Source: Acrocarpospora corrugata
GTDB taxonomy: Bacteria; Actinomycetota; Actinomycetes; Streptosporangiales; Streptosporangiaceae
NCBI RefSeq assembly: GCF_009687845.1
Contig: NZ_BLAD01000051.1
Span: 62,001-126,000, forward strand
Length of the DNA stretch: 64,000 bases
Direction: 5' to 3'
Part shown: piece by piece, positions 40,971-49,257 of the stretch
Layout: every line of letters starts with the position of its first letter
Numbering within the stretch: the first letter of the stretch is position 1
Notes under the pieces: model-generated
What the model was told of the DNA's origin: nothing
The model's database searches: none
The model's input: only the letters and a program-made list of their open reading frames with translations
Made by a program: the position numbers and the translations under genes

Positions 40971-42263
40971 TCAGAAGAAACCGGTGAATCCGCTGGTGAC
41001 GGCGGCGGTGGTGGGGGTCTCGCCGAAGTGGTGCCGGGTGCCCGGCTTGGTGATGATCGTGTAGCCGTCGCCGGCGTAGGTGATGTCCGCCGCCTCCGGG
41101 GAACCGGGTGGCAGGTCGCCGAGGTGTTTCGCATCGCCGAAGGCGTATATGTGGCCGGTTTTGTCGAGGAGGAGGTAGCCCTTGCCGGTGGGGGTCGCGG
41201 ACATGGCGACGATGGCGCGGTCGAAGGTGGTGGCGTTGCCGTGCCAGGGGGCGGTGCCGTGGATCTGGCCTGCCGAGGTCAGGAGCCAGTAGCCGTCTTT
41301 CGTGGCTTCTATGTCGATGAATCGGCCTGAATAGCCTTCTGGGCTCTTCGTTGGTTTCTTGCCGGGGGCGTACACGCGGCCGGTGGCGTCGGTCAGCAGG
41401 TAGGCGTCGCCGGTCGCGGTGATCGCGGTGACCTCGGCCTTGATCGTCGGGTACGGTTTCGCGTCGCCGTAGGGGAAGATCTGGCCGGTTGAGCTGGCCA
41501 GCCAGTAGCCGTTGCCGGTGCGGGTCGCGGCGGCGTCGACGATTCCGCCGGTCAGGGTGGTGGGCGGGTGGTGGGGGATGGGGGTGCCGAAGGCTTGGCC
41601 GGTGGAGGTCACCGACAGGAGGGTGGGGCCGATGGGGTGGATGCCGCCGCCGTTGACGACCTGTTCGTAGGCGGGTGCGCCGCCGCCGTACGCGAGGATG
41701 CCGATGTTGGCGGGAGAGCGCACCACGCCCGCGACGCTGTAGCTCGCCCAGAAGCTGTCGAGGACGCCGCCGTGCCAGCGCATCGGGTTTCGGACGACCT
41801 TCGAGTTCTGGCCGACGGTCATCACGCTGCGGGTGCCGTCCCGGTTGACGGTGATCGACTCGACGATCACGACGTGCCCGGCCGCGCCGGTGCGGTTCAT
41901 GACGATCATGTCGCCGGGGACGATGTCGGCGATCTTGCCGTTGGGCTGCGGGGCCATGCCCAGGGCGGGGGCCTTGGCGAAGATGTGTGAGGCGATGCCG
42001 ACGCCGCCGAAGATGCCCTTGTGCCAGCCGCGCCGCTGGTAGAAGCGCTGCGCGAGTTCCACGCACTGCCACCAGTTGGACGAGACGCCGCCCACGTGCG
42101 GCTGGCCGTCGCAGGTTCGCGCGGTGCTGTTCGAGCAGATGGGCACGCCGTACCCGGCGAACCAGGCGGTCCCGGACAGCTGGAGCGGCGCGCCGGCGGA
42201 TGCCTCCGCCGGGCCGCCCAGCATCATGCCCATGACCATTCCAGCGGTGATGATCTTCCGCAA
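40971..42263 (-). CDS. Secreted CHAP-domain peptidoglycan hydrolase with propeller-like repeats
   Basis: 430 residues from TTG 42263, which is 6 bp after GGAAGGA and gives a clean signal peptide (MRKIITAGMVMGMMLGG...ASA); ATG 42290 lacks a ribosome-binding site. The CHAP domain has catalytic Cys67 in WWQCVELA and His130 in AGHVVIVE, so it cleaves peptide or amide bonds of peptidoglycan. Residues about 225-430 hold five or so repeats of the form GYWLxxxxGQIxxxGDA, resembling a small beta-propeller that may bind the wall. The 3' end lies 13 bp from the convergent caspase gene. Confidence 0.82.
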   Translation of the reverse strand: MRKIITAGMVMGMMLGGPAEASAGAPLQLSGTAWFAGYGVPICSNSTARTCDGQPHVGGVSSNWWQCVELAQRFYQRRGWHKGIFGGVGIASHIFAKAPALGMAPQPNGKIADIVPGDMIVMNRTGAAGHVVIVESITVNRDGTRSVMTVGQNSKVVRNPMRWHGGVLDSFWASYSVAGVVRSPANIGILAYGGGAPAYEQVVNGGGIHPIGPTLLSVTSTGQAFGTPIPHHPPTTLTGGIVDAAATRTGNGYWLASSTGQIFPYGDAKPYPTIKAEVTAITATGDAYLLTDATGRVYAPGKKPTKSPEGYSGRFIDIEATKDGYWLLTSAGQIHGTAPWHGNATTFDRAIVAMSATPTGKGYLLLDKTGHIYAFGDAKHLGDLPPGSPEAADITYAGDGYTIITKPGTRHHFGETPTTAAVTSGFTGFF

Positions 42264-42374
42264 GGCTCGTCCTTCCGTCGTGAATGCCATCCGGAAGCTT
42301 GCCGATAAAGCGAAAGAATCGCCGCTTTAATGCCCTTTAGGTATGCGTTTCAGCTAATTCGGTTATGTCGTAAT

Positions 42375-43136
42375 TCAGGCTGCGATGGTGGCGTGCATTT
42401 CCCAGACCAGGATCTCGGCCGGGTCGATGGCGGTGACCCGCTGGCCGCCGGTCGCGGTGAAGCGGACGGCGTCGCCCTCGGCCAGGGCGCCCGCGCCTTC
42501 GAGGGTGACCGAGCCCCGGGGCACGAACAGGTGCAGGAACGGCGCTTCCGGCAGTTCCACCGAGTCGCCGGGCTCCAGCCGCGCCACGTGCAGCGCCGCG
42601 TACTTGTTCTTGATCCGGATCGCCGCGTCGTGGTCCGGCATGCCGGAGGCGACGGTGGCGAGCCGGCCGCGCAGCAGGCTGTCGTCGAGTTCGAGCTGCT
42701 CGTATCCGGGCGCGATCCTGGTCTCGTCGGGGACCACCCACATCTGGACGAAATGTACAGGGTCCTGGTGCTTCGCGCCCTCCAGCCGCCACGAGTCGTT
42801 CTTCTCCGAGTGCAGAATGCCCTTCCCCGCGCTCATCCGCTGGGCCAGGCCCGGGTAGATCACGCCGGAGTGCCCTTCGGAGTCCTGGTGCACGAGCGAG
42901 CCGCGCAGCACCCAGGTGATGATCTCCATGTCCTGGTGCGGGTGGGTGTCGAAGCCCATGCCCGGGGTGACGATGTCGTCGTTGTTGACCAGGAGCAGGC
43001 CGTGGTGGGTGTTGCGGGAGTCGTGGTGCCGGCCGAAGGAGAAGGAGTGCTTGGAGTCGAGCCAGCCGATCCGTGTCTTGTACCGATCGTCCGCGCGCCT
43101 GATGTCGATGCCGGGCGTCACCGTGACCGTACTCAT
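42375..43136 (-). CDS. Pirin-family cupin protein
   Basis: 253 residues. The N-terminal cupin keeps the metal site: His in FDTHPHQDMEIITW and the E in GILHSEKND. Pirins bind iron and some have quercetin 2,3-dioxygenase activity; others act as redox-sensitive co-regulators. GGAGG precedes the ATG. It stands alone, with no operon partner. Confidence 0.9.
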   Translation of the reverse strand: MSTVTVTPGIDIRRADDRYKTRIGWLDSKHSFSFGRHHDSRNTHHGLLLVNNDDIVTPGMGFDTHPHQDMEIITWVLRGSLVHQDSEGHSGVIYPGLAQRMSAGKGILHSEKNDSWRLEGAKHQDPVHFVQMWVVPDETRIAPGYEQLELDDSLLRGRLATVASGMPDHDAAIRIKNKYAALHVARLEPGDSVELPEAPFLHLFVPRGSVTLEGAGALAEGDAVRFTATGGQRVTAIDPAEILVWEMHATIAA

Positions 43137-43207
43137 CGTGTGCCTCCAGAGTCCCGAGTTGGTTGAAATCTAAACCACTTTCGGGGTCGTGATGTTCCCG
43201 TCCGACG

Positions 43208-44458
43208 TTATCGGCCGCGGATCAGGGAACGGAGGCGTGAGCGGGGCTGGGTGGGCAGGTTGAGCGTCTCCAGGCGGCGGCGCTTGAAGTAGCGGATCGG
43301 GCCGTGGGACTCCAGGTACGCCTGCGCGGCGTCGCGGAGGCCGGGATGGGCGGCCGGCTGCATGCAGTAGGCGACCGCGTTGATCAGGCCGGGCAGGTCG
43401 ACGCCGGGCGGTTCGGTCAGTGAGCCGTCCGGTTCGAGCCGGGGGAGGGTCGCGTCGGCGATGGTGACCGGGATCCGGTTGCTGTTCTCGTACGGAGAGA
43501 GGCGTTCCAGCAGCAGTTCGGTGCCCATCGTGGCCGCCGGCAGGCCGTACAGGAGCTTGGCTGTCGTCAGCGCCGTCGAGAAACAGCTGACCACGAGCTT
43601 GGGCCGGACCGCCGCGAACAGGGCCTCCGCGGGAGTGCCCTCGGCGGGGAAGATCAGCCGGGCGCCCAGGTCGGCGGCGAGGCGGCGCAGCTCACGGCCC
43701 TGGCGGTGCCGGGCGGCCGGGTGCGGCTGGAAGATCACCTCACGGTGGCCTCGGGCGATGACCGCGCGCAGCATGCCGGCGTGCAGCTGGTTCTCCTCGT
43801 CCTCGGTGAGGATGCCCAGCGACGACAGGTACTGGCCGAGGATGATCGCCTCGCCGTAGATCGAGGGGGCGTCGATCTTCGGGAAGTACTCGGCGGAGAT
43901 GGTCTCGGCGGGCACGCCGTACTCGCTGAGCAGCAGCGGGGCGACGCCGGGGACCAGGCCGAGGTGGAGCAGGCGGGTGACCCGGGACGAGATCTCGCCG
44001 GGCAGCACGTCGCGGGTCGGGCTGTGCGCCATCAGGCCGTCGGAGTAGACCGTGATCGGGCAGTCCTTGAACAATCCCGGCAGGCTGCGCGCGGGCGGCA
44101 CGATCACCGACTCCACCACCAGTTCGCGCAGGCCGGTCACGCCGAGATGGGACAGCAGCAGCCGGCCCAGCATCGGGACCTCGATCGCGCGGGCCTTCCA
44201 CTCGGACGGGTGCAGCGGCGCGATGATCTCGTTCCACGAGTACACCTCGTCGAAGCGGTCCCGCAGCGCGGCGAACGCGGGCGTCTCGTCCAGGCCGAGC
44301 GCGATCTCCGGGATGTCCGCGTTGTTGGTCACGATCAGCACCCGCCGCCCGGCCGGGCCGAACGCGCCCGCGTCGATCGCGGCCGCCAGGGTCATCGCGC
44401 CAAATAGGCGGGAGGCGTGGAAAACCGTTGTCATTCCGGCGGTCATTTCGGCTGTCAT
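43208..44458 (-). CDS. Polysialyltransferase-family glycosyltransferase
   Basis: 416 residues from ATG 44458, which overlaps the GT2 stop (ATGA); ATG 44446 and 44434 are in frame downstream. Motifs shared with bacterial alpha-2,8-polysialyltransferases are visible: VFHASRLFGAMTLAAAID at the N-terminus, a central IVYSDG-like TVYSDGLMAHSPTRD, VIFQPHPAARHR (the HP motif contacting the CMP-sugar) and VVSCFSTALTTAKLLYG (the SS/T motif). It should transfer a nonulosonic acid from its CMP form onto a growing chain. The operon with GT2 and the NeuA-HAD-NeuB fusion supplies that donor. Confidence 0.88.
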   Translation of the reverse strand: MTAEMTAGMTTVFHASRLFGAMTLAAAIDAGAFGPAGRRVLIVTNNADIPEIALGLDETPAFAALRDRFDEVYSWNEIIAPLHPSEWKARAIEVPMLGRLLLSHLGVTGLRELVVESVIVPPARSLPGLFKDCPITVYSDGLMAHSPTRDVLPGEISSRVTRLLHLGLVPGVAPLLLSEYGVPAETISAEYFPKIDAPSIYGEAIILGQYLSSLGILTEDEENQLHAGMLRAVIARGHREVIFQPHPAARHRQGRELRRLAADLGARLIFPAEGTPAEALFAAVRPKLVVSCFSTALTTAKLLYGLPAATMGTELLLERLSPYENSNRIPVTIADATLPRLEPDGSLTEPPGVDLPGLINAVAYCMQPAAHPGLRDAAQAYLESHGPIRYFKRRRLETLNLPTQPRSRLRSLIRGR

Positions 44459-45378
44459 GCGGGCCTCAGCAGAGCGCGGCGGTCGGGGTCCAGGCTGTCG
44501 AGCGCGTCGGCCACCAGATCGGCGGGCAGCCGGGCCAGCGTCGCCGCGCCGCGCTCGGCGAAACGGGCGGCGGTGTCCGGGGTGAGACGGTCGCGCATCT
44601 CCAGGTGGTTGGCGAGCAACGCGCAGAACGTCCGCACCGCCTTGGCCCGGAACGGCTCCTCGGCCTCGGCCAGGACCAGGTCGAAGGCGTCGAAGAAGTG
44701 CAGCTGGCGCGCGTCGCCGATCCGGGTCAGCGACTGCGGCACGCCGCGCCGGTAGAAGACCCCCGACAGCGACACCACCGCGAACGACTTGGCCCGCTGG
44801 TGCAGCCGCCAGATCCACGGCCGGTCCTCCGCGGTGTGCAGGCCGTCCGGGAAGGTCAGCAGGTCGCCGAGCTCGCGGCGGTAGACGCCCGCCCACGCGT
44901 ACGGGTAGTCGACCATGGTCTTCGCCGCCGTCGGCAGGATCGCGTCCCGCGGATCCAAAACCACGTCCCTGCGGGACTCCGGGGCCCGGTGGGGTTCCCG
45001 CTTGCGGCCGTCCGACTGCACGTGGTCCACCCGGACGAAGTCGCAGCCGAGCCCCTCGATCGCGGCCACCAGCGAAGCCAGGTAGCCGCGGCCGATCCAG
45101 TCGTCCCCGTCCAGGAACGTCACATACCGCCCGGAGGCCAGCTTCAGCCCGGCGTTCCTGGCGCTCGCCAGGCCCGCCGCCTCCGCGTGCCTGATCACGT
45201 GCAGGGTGGGCAGCTCGTCCCGGAACTCGGCCACGATCTCGCCGGTGCCGTCCGCGGAACCGTCGTCGACGACGATCACCTCGAAGTCCGCGCGCGCGTT
45301 GCGCGCCAGCGAGGTGAGGGCGTCCGCGATGTACGGCTCGCCGTCCCGCACCGGCACGATGACCGACAGCGTGATCAA
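44455..45378 (-). CDS. GT2-family glycosyltransferase
   Basis: 307 residues from TTG 45378, behind GGAGGAGGA. GT-A fold: VIVPVRDGEPYIADALTSL, VVDDGSADGT and the metal-binding DxD in TFLDGDDW. Inverting transfer of a sugar to a surface polymer acceptor is expected. The C-terminal helical part (about 220-307) is typical of teichoic-acid-type GT2 proteins. Middle gene of the nonulosonate operon: 34 bp after the NeuA-HAD-NeuB gene and overlapping the polysialyltransferase gene. Confidence 0.9.
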   Translation of the reverse strand: MITLSVIVPVRDGEPYIADALTSLARNARADFEVIVVDDGSADGTGEIVAEFRDELPTLHVIRHAEAAGLASARNAGLKLASGRYVTFLDGDDWIGRGYLASLVAAIEGLGCDFVRVDHVQSDGRKREPHRAPESRRDVVLDPRDAILPTAAKTMVDYPYAWAGVYRRELGDLLTFPDGLHTAEDRPWIWRLHQRAKSFAVVSLSGVFYRRGVPQSLTRIGDARQLHFFDAFDLVLAEAEEPFRAKAVRTFCALLANHLEMRDRLTPDTAARFAERGAATLARLPADLVADALDSLDPDRRALLRPA

Positions 45379-45412
45379 GATCCTCCTCCGGGGGGCTCCT
45401 GGGTCGAACGGG

Positions 45413-47476
45413 TCAGACCGTGACGCGGCGCAGGCGGGCCCGGGGGGCCTCCTCGCCGGGGAAGACCCGCTTGACGCCGTCGCCCAGGGCCGACTCGATG
45501 ATCCGGATGTCCCGGACCAGGTGCTCCAGGCCGCTCGGCTCCAGCGAAGCCGCGTGGTCGGAGCCCCACATCGTGCGGTCCAGGGTGATGTGCCGCTCGA
45601 CCGTGACCGCGCCCAGGGTGACCGCGGCCAGCGAGATCTGCAGGCCGCGCTCGTGGCCGGAGTAGCCGACGGGCACGCCGTACCGGTCCTGGAGGGTGAC
45701 GATGGTGCGGAGGTTGGCCTCCTCGGGCGGCAGCGGGTACGTCGAGGTGGCGTGCATCAGCACCAGCTTCGAGGTGCCCAGGATGCCCACCGCCTTGTCG
45801 ATCTCCTCCAGCGTGGACATGCCGGTCGACAGGATGAGCGGCTTGCCGGTCTCGGCCAGCGCGCGGAGCAGCTCGTGGTCGGTCACCGAGGCCGAGGCGA
45901 CCTTGTGGGCGACCACGTTCATGTCCTCCAGGAAACGCACCGACGGCACGTCCCACGGCGAGGCGAACCAGTCCAGGCCGCGCTCCTCGCAGTACTTGGC
46001 GATCTGGGTGTACTCGTCCCGCCCGAACTCGGTGCGGATCTTGTACTCCAGGTACGTCATCTCGCCCCACGGCGTCTGCCGCATCTGGCCGCGCTGCTCC
46101 GGCGGCACGCAGATCTCCGGGGTCCGCTTCTGGAACTTCACCGCCTGGCAGCCCGCTTCGGCGGCCACGTCGATCAGGCGGCGGGCGATGTCCACGTCGC
46201 CGTTGTGGTTGATGCCGATCTCGCCGATCACGTACACCGGCTGGCCCTGGCCGAGCAGGGACTGGCCGATCCGCACGCTGGGGGCGGGCGCCGTACGGGG
46301 GCGGAAGGTCAGCGGGCGGGCCGGCGGCTGATCGATCTCCGCCAGCTGCGGACGGGCCGCCAGCACCCGGTCACAGAGTTCGCGGACCGCGCCCGCGCCA
46401 CCCGACCGGGTCAGCACGACCCGGGCGGCGGCCCGCACCCGCGGATGCGCGTCCGGCACCGCCACCGGCCAGCCCACCAGCGCCATGCAGCCCAGATCGT
46501 TCAGGTCGTTCCCGACATAGGCCACCCGCTCCGGGTCCAGGCCCTCGATGGCCAGCCAGTCCCGCAGCGCCGTCTGCTTGGTGTTCAGCCCCTGCAGCAC
46601 CGGCACGCCCAGCTTGCGCGCCCGCGCCGCCACCACCGGGTTCTGCTCGGTCGACAGCACCAGCAGCTTCACGCCCGACCGCTTGAGCAGCGCCACGCCC
46701 ATGCCGTCCGACCGGCTCACCGCGACCATCTCGCGGCCCTCGGAGTCCACGTAGGCCCGGTCGTCGGTGTGCACCCCGTCGAAGTCGGTGATCACCGCGT
46801 CCACGTCGATCGGCTGCGGCTCGTCCACGAACGGCGCCAGCGCCCGGACGATCTCCAGATCCTCCGCCGTGTCCACCTCGACCGCGTGCCGCGCCGGCAC
46901 CGGCTGCACGGCCACCGTCCCGAAGAAGCGGTGCCCGCTCTCTCGCAGACCCGCGGCCCGCATCACGTAGAACGCCCCGGTCTCCCGGTAGTGCGGCTCC
47001 CGGTCCTGCCGGCGCGGCCGGTGCGCCGGGTCATGGTTGATCCCGTCGCCGCCGCCGGTCCACACGAACTCGTAGGTCTCCAGGCCGGAGAAGACCACGT
47101 CGGCGTCTCCGTCGAGCACCTTGGCGACCGCCGCGTCCAAGTCCTTCGGGTCGATGAAGGCGCTGGTGCACTGCACCAGGACGACGATCTCCGGCTCCTC
47201 GCCCAGCGCGTCCAGCACGTGCAGCACCGCCGACTCGCTCGACGCCGTCCCGCCGCTCAGGTCCGCCGGCCTCGGCACCACCTGCGCGCCCGCCAGCTCC
47301 GCGGCGTCGGCGATGTCCGCGTGATCGGTGCTCACCACGACGGTGTCGACCAGTTCGGCGCGTACGCACGCCGCCACCGCCCGGGACACCAGCGGCGACC
47401 CGCCGACCCGCTCCAGGTTCTTCAGCGGAACCCCCACCGAACCCCCACGGGCCGGAACAACGGCAAGCACTCGCAC
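45413..47476 (-). CDS. Trifunctional NeuA-HAD phosphatase-NeuB fusion for CMP-nonulosonate synthesis
   Basis: 687 residues in one frame. Residues 1-220 are an acylneuraminate cytidylyltransferase (VPARGGSVGVPLKNLERVGG at the start, KRxxQDRE-like RPRRQDREPHYRETGAFY). Residues 225-372 are a HAD/KdsC-type phosphatase with DFDGVHTDD (nucleophile Asp231, Asp233) and VGNDLNDLGC. Residues about 395-687 are a NeuB-type condensing synthase (EIGINHNGD at 419-427, KFQKRTPE, STGMST, HITLDRTMWGSDH). Together they would condense PEP with an N-acyl-hexosamine, dephosphorylate a 9-phosphate intermediate and activate the product with CTP. The NeuB part ends without the usual antifreeze-like SAF domain. The GTG start follows AGAGGAG. 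Confidence 0.93.
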   Translation of the reverse strand: MRVLAVVPARGGSVGVPLKNLERVGGSPLVSRAVAACVRAELVDTVVVSTDHADIADAAELAGAQVVPRPADLSGGTASSESAVLHVLDALGEEPEIVVLVQCTSAFIDPKDLDAAVAKVLDGDADVVFSGLETYEFVWTGGGDGINHDPAHRPRRQDREPHYRETGAFYVMRAAGLRESGHRFFGTVAVQPVPARHAVEVDTAEDLEIVRALAPFVDEPQPIDVDAVITDFDGVHTDDRAYVDSEGREMVAVSRSDGMGVALLKRSGVKLLVLSTEQNPVVAARARKLGVPVLQGLNTKQTALRDWLAIEGLDPERVAYVGNDLNDLGCMALVGWPVAVPDAHPRVRAAARVVLTRSGGAGAVRELCDRVLAARPQLAEIDQPPARPLTFRPRTAPAPSVRIGQSLLGQGQPVYVIGEIGINHNGDVDIARRLIDVAAEAGCQAVKFQKRTPEICVPPEQRGQMRQTPWGEMTYLEYKIRTEFGRDEYTQIAKYCEERGLDWFASPWDVPSVRFLEDMNVVAHKVASASVTDHELLRALAETGKPLILSTGMSTLEEIDKAVGILGTSKLVLMHATSTYPLPPEEANLRTIVTLQDRYGVPVGYSGHERGLQISLAAVTLGAVTVERHITLDRTMWGSDHAASLEPSGLEHLVRDIRIIESALGDGVKRVFPGEEAPRARLRRVTV

Positions 47477-47752
47477 TGGTCACTCCTCTTACCTGCGGCA
47501 ATATGCCCCGAGCCCGGGGGTGCCTGGAAACCTAGCCATGAGGGTGACCCGCAGGGCGATGCGCAGCTGAACGGCCAGGGGCGCGCGTCTGAACTTTCCG
47601 TGCCGCGGGGAGTACCACTTGCCCGCTCATCTGGAGGAGTAGTGGCTCTGGAGGGGTTCGGGGGCGGGTGGATTGAATGGGGGATAAGAGAAGGTCGTCC
47701 GTGTGTGACGCAAGAAGCTTGAGCTGTCGGTTTTCCGTGCCGCTCTGTTAGA
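47477..47752. other. Upstream region of the nonulosonate operon, no gene seen
   Basis: Stop codons are frequent in all frames and no ORF has a ribosome-binding site and protein-like composition together. It must hold the promoter of the minus-strand operon starting at 47476; I cannot identify a convincing -35/-10 pair. Confidence 0.5.
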
Positions 47753-47885
47753 CGCCCGTCCGGAGAAGCCCCCGTATCGTCCGGACGGGCCGCCCCCGAT
47801 GGTGATCTCTCACCGCCCCAAAATCGGGGGCCCTAAGCCCCTCGCCAGAGGGATCTAGGCCCGCCGGGGCTCAGCCCGGCGGGCC
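47753..47885. other. Run of four strong hairpins
   Basis: In order: GCCCGTCCGG / CCGGACGGGC (47753-47789), CCCCCGAT / ATCGGGGG (47792-47830) enclosing GGTGA / TCACC, a short GGGG...CCCC hairpin, and GGCCCGCCGGG / CCCGGCGGGCC (47858-47885). All are perfect stems. The last resembles a terminator. The density is more than a single terminator needs, so a structured RNA or stacked bidirectional terminators are possible. Confidence 0.6.
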
Positions 47886-47894
47886 TGTTACATG

Positions 47895-48005
47895 GCCGAT
47901 CCTCCGGATCGGCGGGCTTGGCCGCTGGGGAGCCTGTGTCTTCCCTCCTTCTCCGGTCGCTGCGCTCCCTGCGTTCGTCAGTCCAGACACAGGCGCGGCC
48001 AAGCC
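47895..48005. repeat. Structured dispersed repeat, copy B (111 bp)
   Basis: Same orientation and structure as copy A at 20365-20476: hairpin GCCGATCC-tcc-GGATCGGC, 11-bp outer stem and 9-bp inner stem, both identical in the two copies, with the apical loop more diverged. It overlaps the end of the PQQ-propeller pseudogene, whose last residues and stop codon are encoded by the repeat, so it probably inserted there. Confidence 0.85.
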
Positions 48006-49257
48006 GGGATACGACCGAGTGTCAGGGTTGCGTCAGGAGGTACGTTCGCGGTCCACAGCTGGATTCCGGCGGAGTTGATGGCGATGACGCGGTTGGACGT
48101 TGTCGCGTACAGCATGTCGGCTGCGCTCACGCCTCGGTCGAGCCAGTCGGTGAGGGGTCGTTTCCAGACGACTTCTCCGGTTTGGGGGATCACCCCGAGA
48201 GTGTCGAATTGGAGCTGGGCGTTGCGGTGGGTGCACGAGACGACCAGGACGTCGTCTACGAGCCAGCATCCCGGGCGTCCTTCCATGCGTTGAGGCAGAG
48301 TCCAGATGGTCTGCCCGGTTGCCGGGTCGAGTCCTTGGGCGCGGGTGAGGTCGGCGATCACCACCACGGATCGGCTGGCGTGGATCCATGTCGCTGTGCT
48401 GGGGATGGTCCTGCGCCAAGTCTTTGTCCCGTCGGAGAGCCGGAAGTTGGCGAGTTCGGTCTGGTCCGTGCCGTCCGGTGCGAGTTCCAGCGAGGCCGCC
48501 AGGAGCGACTCGCCGGCCACCAGAGTCTCCAGTCCAGCTGAGCGTGGCAGGTCCTCCGCCCAGATCTCCCGGCCGTCGTCCCCCCGTAGAACGCTGAGCC
48601 TCTGGCCGGGCTCGTTGGCGTCCCGTCGATGGCTGGTGAGGATCGCCATTGATCCGGTGGACACCACGTACTCAGGATCACGTGCTGGCGTGGCCCAGGA
48701 CAGTGATCCTCGAAGGGCGTCGAGGGCACTCACGGCACCTGATGTGATGAACAGCACTCTGTCGTCATGCCGGCACAAATCCAGGACGGGCTGGTCGACT
48801 TCGTGTGTCCAGGCGGGATGTCCGGTCGCCTGGTTTAGCGCCAATATCTCACCGGTCGTCGACGCTCGTTGCATACCGATAATGAGGTGGTCACGGACGA
48901 GAGCGGGAGGGCCGATCACTTTTGCGGGAGGCGTCCTGCTGGGTGTGCGATAGCGCCAGATCTCGGCGCGCTTTGCGCGTCGACCGCCTGCATGTCGCCG
49001 GGGTTTGCGGCGATGTATAGACGTGAGTCCTGATAAATGAATCCGTTTATCCCGCTTGTCGGTTCGGTGGTCACGGGCCAGCCGCTTGCATTGCCCTCAG
49101 GTGTCTGTGAGGGCGAAGGTGAGAGTGAGGAAATGGATCGTAAAGCCCATGTCGTCGCTCCTCCCGCAGCCGCGATGGTGATCAGCCCGCCTAGTAAGAA
49201 TCGCCGCGGTATGCCAATGGCACGTGACTGCTCGCCGTCTTCTTCTGGGGCGGGCAT
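47978..49257 (-). pseudogene. Membrane-anchored PQQ-like beta-propeller protein, frameshifted and 3'-altered
   Basis: The N-terminal frame starts at ATG 49257 behind AAGGGAG and gives a cytoplasmic stretch, one membrane helix (RRFLLGGLITIAAAGGATTWAL) and GFIYQDSRLYIAANPGDMQAVDA, then reaches a stop at 48916. Homology continues in another frame (EIWRYRTPSRTPP, then IIGMQ...EILALNQATGHPAWT) to 47978. The switch point is near 48966, where one base seems to be missing. PQQ-type repeats (TGEILALN, GREIWAEDL, TGQTIWTL, TGEVVWKR, AGIQLWTANVP) are clear. The final residues WPRLCLD come from repeat copy B. Two separate lesions suggest a decaying gene rather than one sequencing error. Confidence 0.75.
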
